This document shows, piece after piece, positions 34,701 through 46,700 of a stretch of 64,000 bases of DNA. The translations under genes and the position numbers were made by a program. Within the stretch, counting starts at the first letter, position 1. Each line of letters starts with the position of its first letter. Source of the stretch: Dendrophyllia cribrosa. Taxonomy: Eukaryota; Cnidaria; Anthozoa; Scleractinia; Dendrophylliidae. Location: positions 18,491,694-18,555,693 of the forward strand of contig JAJLRJ010000002.1 in the NCBI GenBank assembly GCA_024195265.1. The letters are read 5' to 3'. The notes under the pieces are model-generated. The model did not search any database. It was given only the letters and a program-made list of their open reading frames with translations, and had not been told where the DNA came from.

Positions 34701-37700
34701 TGGATAAAGGCTTGCGTCAAAGGCTCTTTTTTCAATCAACGTTATTTAATTTAAGCTTAATTCAACATCCGCGGACCGCTGGCTTTCTGGTTCATATTCC
34801 CTTTGAACTGAAAGTACAAGTTCCCAACGAGATTCTAAGAGATGGTTTTTCAAAATCCGACGGAATTCACGAAAAAAAAAGATCATTTGTGACTATTTGA
34901 TTTTCTGAAAGCTAAGGTGTAAAACATTATGGAATACAAACAAGCAAACGACGGCCAGATGTGCACTTTTTTCAGCTGCGGTCTTTGGCGAAATATTTTG
35001 CAAAATTAAACGAGACCTTTGTTTTGTAGTTTTGAGCGGTCAATCGGCTCTCCGATTCGGAGCCTACGGGGTCTTAGTTTTCGAGGTCTTAGTTTTCGAG
35101 GTCTTAGTTTTCGAGGTCTTAGTTTTCGAGGTCTTAGTTTTCGAGGTCTTAGGTCTTAGGTCTTAGGTCTTAGGGTCTTAGTTTTCGAGACACCCCAATG
35201 CCGCAGTCTGGTATTAGAACACTGCATGTGACCAAAGAAGAAGATGTGAAGAGTTCAGTTTAGTGTACAATGTGATCTGTAAAAAAAAATTAACATACTG
35301 TATCATAAAAGCTGGACTATATATTAAGTCCCTCCTTGCAAATAATCACATGACCATTACCATTAAATTTGATTCACAAATTCTTGATTCCAGATTTCCA
35401 TGTTCTCATGGAATTTGCATTTGCACTACAATTTTTATGGGGCTTTATTTGTGGCATGGTCCAATCCCATGATTGACGGTAACCTTAATAAAGATTAGGG
35501 GTTTAATAGAGTTCTTATGATAAATCTCTTATCATCAACATAGGAACTTAAGAAAGAGAACCTGGTTTTTGACTTTCCAACAACAGTAAAAAATAGACAC
35601 CTTTTATTTCATGATCTTTTACAGCAGTATGCAGGATGCGTATATGTTGCATGCAAACCCACTGAATAACCTTAGTTAGTTATACATCTGTCCCTGAGCT
35701 CAATGGTTAGACAGTTTTTGCACTCAATTTTTCTTCTTGAGTGCAGTACCTACATGTACATAATATGATTGTCTGTCACAAATTGTGACAACGTTGGAAT
35801 ACTACAGCTTCTAACAAAAAACATGTTCAAAACATCTTAAATATTACATACTTATGCTGACTGGCAGTAAATTATTACCTTGGTGATAATGGTGGTGGGT
35901 CATCCTGTGGTACAGAGAACAAAAAGAACTTCCAGTTAATAATTACTGAACGTATAATATAATTCTGCCTTTCATATCAGGCAGGTACAAAAGTCGGAAC
36001 GGATCAACTCGGATCGGAACGGACCGGATCCAGTCCGGGTCGGATCAACTCGGATCGACTCGGATCATAAAAAAAATGAAATAAGAAAAAATAAAAATGT
36101 TACCCAATTGTAGGTTAAAATTCCTCTCAGAAATAGGCCAAATCAAGTAAGCTTTGCAACGTTTCGAGCTCCGTGGCGTTCACCCGCCATTTTGTTTACT
36201 ACTGCCAGTTCCTCTCGGATCAGGTTATGAACTCGCAGTTTCGTTGACGTTCCATTATGGACCCAGCTGAAGATGCTGATTGTGAAGGTAAAATCTAAGT
36301 CGGTTCTCAAAAGTGACTTAAGCATGGTTTCCACCTCGATACTTCCCACCATGAATAAATTCATGTTGACTCGGGTTAGTTTGACCATAAAGAAACTTCC
36401 TTTTCACTACGCAACCACAAGTTCTATATATAAACTTGTGACAAAAAGAAACATCGCCTGCTGTAAAAAAAAAAACAATATGAACATTCTGAGTTACAGA
36501 AACTATAATTTTCTTGAAATTAAGCATTTTCATTGAGAAAGATGGCCTAGATTTTACCCTCCTCGCCTTCAGCTGGGTCCGTGTTTATATGATCGATCGA
36601 TGGAGCGTGTAACGAAACCACGAGTTTGTAACCTGATCCGAGAGAAACTGGCACTAGTAAACAAAATGGAGGGTGAATGCCAAGGAGAACACCACAGAGC
36701 TCTAAACGTTGCAAAGCATACTTGATTTGGCCTATTTCTGAAAGGAATTTTTACCTACAATTTGGTAAAATTTTTATTTTTTCTCATTTCATTTTTATTT
36801 TTATGATGCAAGTCGATCCCGGTCGATCCGAGTCGATCCGACCCGGACTGGATCCGGTCCGATCCGATCCGATCTAAGTTGATCCGTTCCGACTTTTGTA
36901 CCTGCCTCTTTCATATCTGGGAATTTCATGTGAAATTATTTCAAATGATCCTTTCTTTTCGATCACTTTGATTTATCCCAAAGAAAAGTACCAACATAAC
37001 TACAGCAAGAAAAAGTGTACTAGCTAGGATTATTAGGATTCACACAACCAGGCACAGTTCGTAAAAATACATGTTGATCGACAGCCATGTGATCTTCCAA
37101 AGTTACATATATCAGATGATAATATATAACACTAAAAGTGCCTGATTTTTTGTTTGATCTAGCGGAAAATACATGTATTTTGCCATTTCTTGACAAGTTT
37201 CTTGACAGTTGGTAGTTAAGGTGTTAAAATGGCATTTAAATTAATTTTCTGTACAAACATACCTGCTCAGAAGCTGTGATTAATCCCTGTTTGATCAACT
37301 CATCAGCAATGTTACCAATCCCACCTTCAGAATCATCTCTCAGCTCCACATGGCATGGCACTGTACAGAAACACAAGGACAAGAACATTGTTACATTGGT
37401 ATAGATGGCAAACAATTCAAGCATGAATTTCAGGTTTCTTGGCCATTAGCAGATAAAGGATGAGTGAAATTGAACAGCCTGGTAGTGATACTGTTATGAA
37501 GGCTGCAAGTTTGTTGGTTTTTTAATAGTTAAGAGCCAGGGGCGTAGCTACCTGTATGCACATACACATGTACATACCTGAAAAAGTTTAAAAAGGAAAG
37601 AAAAATATGACCTAGTAGAAAATTTATGTCAAGACTTGGGACTTGAGGGTGGGTGGGGGAGGTGGGGGAGGTGGGTGTTTGAAAATTGATTGTGCGTACC

Positions 37701-40700
37701 TCTTAAAAAGTCCTGGTTACGTCCCTGAGAGCTACCCTCGTTACTAAAGGTGCATTCCTACTTACTAGTTCACTATACTATTGATTCATACATTTACATT
37801 CATTTAAGGATGTTCCGGCAAAATTCTTGTGCAACAGTATTGTTTCATACTTTTGTCACAACAAGATTATGATTCACCCTTGTCAGAAATGCAAAAAAAA
37901 AATGGGGTGTCGTCATTTGCAAACCCTGTATAATATGAAAAAAATCAACCCTCTGCAATGCAAATTACAGATCCATTAACATCCAAATAAGGGGTTACTG
38001 ACCATCAAAGCAGGTTGAATCTATATGTACAGTTCATGTAAGCAAAGTTGATGCTATGGCTACCAGCCCTTCACATGTTTAGATTTCTTCCTTGGCACAT
38101 GCTTATATATGATGTACATCAGAAGTACAAACATTTTAAAATTATCATTAGCTACTGGTATTCTGAGCACATACCATCCAATCGCTTTTTTACTTCCCTT
38201 AACTTCACAGTCAGCAACTTATCGGCAGTAAGGTTGTGCAGTGTATCGACACCCTGGAAGTGGAAAAACAGTAAACATATTTATAATGTATACATGTAGG
38301 TCTGTGTTAATTGAAATGGTGCATGCAAAGTTAATCCCAAAAAGCTGCGGGTTCCTCAACTCTCTTAACACTGCATTCCAGAAATTCGAGTCATTTCGTT
38401 CACGCGATACTTTATACCTGCAGTTTTCGCAAGATTTACAGAGCATGCTCAGTTGTGTCAGATTGCAAAACAACATACCGCGATCCGCGCGATACAAAGA
38501 ACGGATAGATTACTTTGCGTTAAATAACCTTTCGTCTACGGATTTGGGACCTGTTTTTAAATGCAAGAGGAAGTATAAACCCGGAGTATAGATAGTAATT
38601 TCAATTGACAAGGCTATCTGAGATTCGTCAACATCCTACCAGCTATGGTACTTTTTTACGGGGCTGCTCATTCAAAGTTTAGCATCAACGTTTCACTGCT
38701 CACCATCGCCCAATAAATCAGACATGGCTTAACCTAAATATTCTGCAAAGAATAACGTAATTCTTTGCATCCTGGTCATGAGTTTCTTCATTTTTATACA
38801 TATTATGATATACATGTATGCATGATTTGTGAGCAAATGCTATCCCTGCAACTGGTAATATAGGGGACATAAGTGATTAAGCTGGGTACAAAAGCATATT
38901 TTACCTTGTCAAATAGTTCACTGTTAGTTGCTGTAACCCCATGAAGGCAAAACAATTGAGCAAAAGGAACCAGAGATAGAATCTCGTGTGACAGGAAGAC
39001 TATTGATCGCAGACTGATCACTTCAGTGTTACCAAAATCCACAAAATGTACTCGAACCTGTACAAAATAATAAATTATCGAAATTAGTAAAAACAAAATA
39101 TGGCGAGCATCTTTAACTCAAAGCCTGCTGCTTTTAAAGGTCCCTCCACAATTGCTTGCTTGTCAAATTAATGTTTCATCAGCAAAATATTAATATCACC
39201 GTAAATCTCGATTAACCCTTTCACTCCCAGAGTCAATTATTGAGACATGTCATGTAGCTCTAACTTTTGAGTTTGTGGATGAAATCCTATGGTGTGACCA
39301 TTCAAATGAAACCTATTCAGCAGTACTTTTGCATGGTACCATTTGTTTTTCAATATTTCACAAAATGAAATTTGGGAATTTTCTTGAATTTTGATGTTTG
39401 GCACTCTTGGGTGTGAAAGGGTTAAGCACCCAGGGGGATTATTCTTCAAGCACATTTGTGGAGGGGGCTTATTAGTGAGGGGGGCCTTATTATTATATAG
39501 CAAAATGCAATGTTATCTGAACATTGTGCACATTGATAAACTTCCATGCCATAAACCTTTATTTCATTTATTCCATAAACCATTTCAATGAAGAGTTATA
39601 CATTCATGATTAATTACTGTAATTTCAATAAGTTTTTAGGAACAGTACCGGCAATATTTTCCCAAAGCTTGCGAGCACTACCTGTATATGTGAATTTGTG
39701 ACCATACTGCAGGTACGGTAAAAACATACTCCCAATAGAGTCTGTTGTTAATTGCTTTGGTTGTGAAGGAGAAAGAAGAGGGAAGTGGGGGGAGGAGGAT
39801 TAAAAGAGAGAGGGCTTACCGGTAATAAATTTCTTGCTCCAAAAGGAAGGTCGGGGGTGCTTATTAGAGATGGAAGACTTAGTTGAAAGGGAGGGCTTAA
39901 TAGAAGATTTACTGTAACCGACAAGCTTAAAATACTCTTATAACTGGTGAGGAATAATTATTGATACCTTATCCTCCTCTATAATCTCTTTGACTCTGCA
40001 GCGATACCATTGTTTATCTTCTGGATACACTCCACCATACACCTGGAAGGATTTAAAATGAAAAAGTTAATTGACATTTAACCAATAATGTTAACACACA
40101 ACTAACCAGGTCTGTGTAACCAGCAGCTAAGGAAAATCAATAATCAGTGTAAGTAGTAAAAGCAATGTACATGTACAGTAGTTTCCTATTGCTCAGCAGG
40201 TTTTTCCAAACTTATTGATCCAGGGGTTTCACCTGAGTGGGAAATTTTTCATAAAATTAATTAATGACAGTGTATGTGAAAATCAATTAGGACGAAGTTG
40301 GAGGCTACATGGTTTGAAGTAAGCATCAAGATCTGAGTTATTTCCATCTGCATAAAAAAACAGGGGTGTCTTGAAAACTAAGACCCTAAGGGTCAGTTAT
40401 TATAACGAAGTTTAGACGGTGTTTAACAAAACCACGGTCTAAAACAATTTCAATCTGGCCAACTGTAATATTTAAACGCTATTCACTGTAAACCATTCCC
40501 AGAAGGCATATAGCACAGACTAGAAACACATTCATATACTTAAAATGACTCACCTATAAACAGATACATGTGGAGAGGTCCATTAATTGGTCACTTAAAC
40601 TTCGGTCTGAGTTAGACTTCGTTTAAATAACCAGCCCTAAGACCAGTAAGACCTCGAACATGGACATGGTCTTAGGTTAAAGTGCCACTACAACAAAAAT

Positions 40701-43700
40701 TTTTGTTTTTCTTTTCCGCTTTTTTTAATGCAAATGTATCTAATAGGTTTAGACAAATGTGAACTGCTATAAACTAGATTGATATAGTCTTACACAGCCC
40801 AGAAATAGCTGGCCGAAAACCCACGAAAATCACGTAAAATCCGTCTGCCATTACTCCGTTCATAAATCCGAGCCCACGTTCTACTGGTTTGCGATCTGGT
40901 ACACGTGACTTGATTTGTGACGTCAATGAATCAACGCAGTTCCCTCCGGGACACAGACAACAAAGCCAAAAGGCACGTGTTGAGTCACTGACATCATAAA
41001 ATCTTTCGGCCAACTCGATCCAACTCTCAAAGTTCAGTCCCAATCATTTTTTAATTGAGTAATGGCGGCAAGCCAAATTTGAAATGTAAAGCTAAAATAA
41101 TGGAACTTCCCGTATGAGTTTTGACTTTAAACTTCGCAAGGTAAGTAATGAGTACTTATATTTTTCAAAATATGAAGAGAACAGAAAATGCATATTTTTG
41201 ATCATAGTGACACTTTAAGGTTTGGATTGGTGGTCTTAGATTTTGAGGTCTTAGGACGTAGCTCTTAGGGTCTTACATTGTAGTTTTCAAGACACCCTGA
41301 AAAACAGTGAAGAACTATGAAAAAGAACCTCTAAGACTCTTGGAAAAATAAATAATACCTTATCAATGTATGGTGTAGACTGTAACAAGGGCTTGTTTCT
41401 GCAGTAAATCTGAAGGTCGTTGCTCATTTTTTGAATCACTTGAGCTGTCTCATGTTCTGCAGTCTAAACAGATATTTTCATTGTGAAACAAGCAAATGAA
41501 TGCAGTTTTGTTTGTCAACATGTCACAGGTCAAGTTTTCTCAAAAGTTATCAATGAAAATCTCCAAAGGTTAATATGGAATGACAAAGGGCATGGCAAAG
41601 ATATTATTAAAACCAGGCTCTTTAAGTCTTAAATTATATCATACTTTAGATATAAATGACTGTTTTCCTGTTTACTGACTGTACTTACATACATATACAC
41701 TGTGTATGTTGTGGCTCAAACCAATTTTTATTTTCCTTTGTCTCAGATTCACTATCATATTCTGAGACAAAGGAAAATTATCCTAGTTTAAAAAAAAAAC
41801 ACAGAGAAAATTTGAAGAACTTAAATAATTTCATCTACCAACGTGGAATAATGAACAGACAAGAAGACTTAGTGTGGAATACCACATTTTATCTACCAGT
41901 TTTCATAAACCAAACTACCTCAGGTACAATAATACAGTCAAACTAAACAAAAGGATCCAGCCAGCCAATAATACATTATTCACCAGACTGTACCTGGGCC
42001 CAAAACATGACAGGACTTTCAACATGGGTGACAAATACTGGCTCCTGGAAGAATAATAGTGAAAAAAAAACATACATGCTAGTGACACTTGATTATATTT
42101 ATCAATATTATGTGCAGTATTTCACCAACTTTAACATGTGTGTAAATACATGACTGTATATGCAGCAGAAAAAAATAATATTACATCAGGGATGTAGCTA
42201 AGATATTCAACAGGTGGACTTTTGTTCATCACAGGCCGAAAATTTTGGTAAAAAAAAGAAAAAGAGTTAAGCAGACACAGTTTACCAGGCGAAAAAAATC
42301 AAGAAAACTCAGTCTTCAGGTGGTTATTTTTTCCGCCTTCCGCCTATTATTTACATCCCTGTACATTTTTATCACGTGTCTGGATTAACCCTCGGACGTA
42401 CTGTACCTCCGATATTTTCAAGACCATTTACTATTAGCACATGCCGTCTTCAGTACATGTTCGTTTATCCTTGAGACACATTTTGGTATTGTTTGGTTGC
42501 AACCAGTTACTATGGTAACGAGATATTATGTCATAAGTACCGGTAGCATGTGGTCAAGCCATTTTTGAACAAAAATACATGTTTTTCACTTTTTATCAGT
42601 GAAAAATACATAAAAATGCTACCAAAAGCATCAAAATGTTCAATTGTATGTTATTTTTTAACTCTAGTAAAAACTATTTGCAATTTTTGCATTTTTCCAA
42701 TAAATTTGAATTTTTTGTAAAATCCAAGATGGTGGCCATCTTGGTGGCCATTTTGGATGACATCACGGACCCCCAGCAGTGCCACAACCCATAATATTTA
42801 TCTTATCTTGTAGAGCACATCACAGGCTACATGTATCTATTAGACTTAAAATATTTCTGAAATATTACAACATCACAAAAACCCAAGGGGGGGGGGGGGG
42901 AAGGTGCAACAACCCTCCTTGTACCACGGTGGGGGTATAAGTTTGCGTGTACGTCCGAGGGCTAAATGCTGAAGTGTTCATATGAGAGTTATTCATAAAT
43001 ACTGTGCAATAAAATATATTAATGTAGATAAGAGTTCTGACTGGTTTATTTGATTGTCTGCACCTGTCATGATTGTTTTGGTTTTATAACACTTGATTGA
43101 AAACTGCTTTATTTTTAAGGCCTTGAATTCAGTAAATCCTACCTCTGGTAGCTCTCCATTTATTACTTGAGGACTTGATGGTCGTGCATCTACAGGTACC
43201 CCATCTGAAAGTATGAATAGAAAAAAAAATTAATGGCATGGAAATGAACCCTGCACACCCCTCTCCCTGCACCATGCACAGAGAGCCATCGACTTTCAAA
43301 AGTCACCGAAACCTCTTGTTAATTATTAAAGGGCTGGGAGCATAACCACCTGATCTCACATTTTGACATTTTTCACTAACATTTTGTGTTATATAGCCAA
43401 AAAATAATATGAAAGATCTAATAAGACCAAAAGATCCCACATTTTCAAAACATATACATGTATTTCATCTGAAGTGTTGGGTGCTTATTAGCCAAAATGT
43501 ATTTTTATTCTGTTGTAAAAATACCAGGTGGTTATTCCCTATACCCTTCAATTGGGTATTCATTAAAATAATATTAATTGAAGGGCTCCCTGCAATAACG
43601 TCCTCAGTGCGTTTTTGGAAAATTTTCACGGAAATCCTGGATTTTTGGCCTCCAAAGGGACTCACTTGCCAAAATTATGACTGGATCATGTACATATGAC

Positions 43701-46700
43701 TGAAAGGATTTAATCCAGGTCAACAAATCTTCTATCTTCAAACAGAATAATTTTTTATTTTGAAAAGATAAATAGGGTGTCCTGGGAGCCATAGGGTGTC
43801 ATAGGGGCCCAAAACATTTTCTCAAAGATGTGGATTTTCTTCCCCATTTTGGAGCTGTTTTAAGTACCTTAACAATAATAAATCATTAATTTGACAAAAC
43901 TGTGCTTTAAAAGGCCTAAAACATACAATTTTAGTGAAAGTTACCAAAAACGCACTCAGGACGTTGTTGCAGGGAGCCCTTCAATTCAGATAGACAGGAA
44001 AATAAAGGAATACCTATTTGTAAGATTTCAAAAGATGCCTTTATACACAAATAAGGTGACACAAAATAATGATCAACGAAATAAAATGCAGTCAACAAAA
44101 ACCCACCTTCAAAGCTCAAGGAGCTCTTTCTTCTAACTCTTGGGTTAGAATTGATGTCCCAAGGAGAAGATGAGCTGACAGGTGATTTGAGTGGCAATGG
44201 ACTTCTGCAAAATGATATGTACATGTTCATGTTTCAATCATGGAAAAATTAGTCAATCTCCTTATGGGGCAGTTCACTGTCCCAGAGCAACCACTTACCA
44301 AAGTTCACACAAACTCCTTGTATGGACCCCTCTAAAACATGGACACTCAGCTGTCCTTTTGGTATCAACTGGACTCAAAAGCACCCAAGCCAATTGGAAG
44401 GCACAAATAGAATGCTTCATGGGTGACCAGGGAAAACATGCACATGCCACCAATACCGTCTTTGTATGAAAATCCAGAGTCCAAAACTTTGTCCAATCTC
44501 CTTATGGGGCAGTTCACTGTCCCAATTTGTATGTTTGCAATATGGACCCCTCCAAAACATGCACACTCACCTGTCCTTTTGGTATCAACTGGACTTCAAC
44601 TGTTTTTTTTTTAAAAAAATGAATAGAAAACAAAAATAATAAAGGCCCAGTATTGTCCATTATGCTTCATGCACTTCTGTTATTATTTTGGTTTGCACAG
44701 GAGTAAGCCTTCCATTGTTCAGAGGCATGTTAAACATACAGTAATGGACAATACTAGGTCTTTAATTGCATGCTTTCTACATGTAACACAGATACATACA
44801 TGTATTTCCTCAAATTTGATGAGTTGTCTCCTTTCTAGCATCATAAGTTTTCAATTCACAAGTGTTAGAACATTTTACGGAAATTACTGGACACTGGATT
44901 CCCATACAAACACTGCATTAGGTTGCATGTTCGCCCTCATTTTCCATTTACCATGCAGGTGGCATACATTAACATAACAGCTCTGATCTTCAAAACAATG
45001 TAGATAGTTTATAGTGTGTATTAATAAAGTTCTTCACTGGTATCTGATTTCTTAATACCTTGGAGGACTTGGTCGTGGGTCTCCATTTGGATTTGCCCAG
45101 GAATTCTATAGACAAAGAAAAACTACATGTAAATCAATGGCTGCGAAAACTAAAGATTTATACCCAATGGCTTTTGCCAGACAATTCTATTGGCTTATTC
45201 ATCATGATCATTCCTTTAGATGCCAAGTGGTACACAGGGCATCAACAACATCTCTTCATTTCTGCTGGTCTTTAGCATGCCCTAAACCTTGCCCAAATTA
45301 AAGTTTTGGGTCTGGTGTTCTGCCTCTGGTGTTCAACTTTGGAATTGTTATCAGCTTATTACATGTAGTACACATCAATGTTTTTTTTTTGTTCTGTCTA
45401 TGAAAACTTCAGCAACCCTTTCTCCGAAACAATTTTCCAAGACTTTTCAATATTATTCATGCAGATTTTTCAGGATTCCCAATTATCTCAAAATGTATAT
45501 GCACATTAAGCATAAGATTTGTAGACAAAAAAGCTCTAATCATCATCATCACCATCATTTTCAGGATAACTGTGGTCACATAGTCAGCTCTAAGCACCCT
45601 CCAGCTGGTCCTGTCCCATTTCTGCACAGCGTATAAAAAGAGTTTGTGGGTACATACAAAGCATATACATATAACCTTTGTATGAAGCTTCAGTACTTCC
45701 ACTAGAAACTTGGACTGTTTAGACATTCATAGTTTTAGTCACTTTTAACCCTTTCACTCCCAGAGTCAATTATGGAGACACGTAGTGTTGTTCTAACTTT
45801 TGATTCTGTGGACGAAAACCTATGGTGTGACCATTCAAATGAAACCTCTTTAGCAGTACTTTTGCATGGTACCATTTGTTTTGTAATATTTTACAAAATG
45901 AAATTTGGGATTTTTCTTGAATTTTGATGTTTGGCACTCTTGGGAGTGATAGGGTTAAATGACTTTCTGATACTGTCCAGTCTTTAAAATTGCCACAACA
46001 AAATTAATTTCCAGTATGTTCTAGTACCTGAACAAGCCTTGACAAATCTATGAAAATGCCTCTAGAGTAAAGCATTTCAATGTAGATTTGTGAATAGTGA
46101 AAAAGAATTTAAAAAAATTCCCCGATCTTCTCAATGCAACCAACCCCCTTTACCGAATTAGGTGTGGCCAACAGGGCTCACAAAGGGAAAAACTTCCCTG
46201 TCCTGTCCTTATTTTCGTCCTTTTTCTTTAACTTTATACCTGCAGTGACTGTAGTACATTTCTAGTGAAACTATTGATAAAATACAAGTAAATAGGTCTC
46301 CTAAGTCCACAGAATGTTATTTTAGGCATTTCTCGTATGACACCATCAACGTTTTTGTCAAAGGAAATGAGAATGAGGTGAGATATCTTTACAGTGTTAA
46401 ATCACGCTAGACGGGCGGGCGGTGCACCTCCATAAACAGGGCTTTGGTCACTAACATTTAAATAAACATTTTCGGGGGAAAATGCGAAAGCACCTCAATA
46501 TCGATATTTTTCAAAGATGGGGACGAATGCACAGAACTTGGTTACAAGCGGAAATGACTTCTGACAGGCGTTCAGCTGGATGAAAGAAAGCAGAAAGCAC
46601 CGATCGACTTGTGATTTTGGCACTGATACGTTTGGAAGCAAACGTGAGATACATATACAAGGGATCTGTTGTGTTTTTGCAAGCACTCCTTCTCTTAATG

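Larger units (their letters stand above)
33067..35195. mobile_element. Pack-MULE-like transposon with 10-bp target duplication
   Basis: Inverted termini begin GGGTGTCTCGAAAACTAAGA. They contain short tandem arrays of CTAAGAC (7 bp) and TCGAAAACTAAGACC (15 bp), then a unique block with CGAATCGGAGAGCCGATT and ACTACAAAAC. The arms differ in repeat number, about 150-230 bp each. Perfect 10-bp direct repeats CAATGCCGCA flank it (33057-33066, 35196-35205). A 9-11 bp duplication with long TIRs fits Mutator-like elements. The interior lacks a transposase but holds a kinase exon-like fragment (34112-34336) and a nested MITE (33616-33765). It is inserted in STK31 intron 11. Confidence 0.85.
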
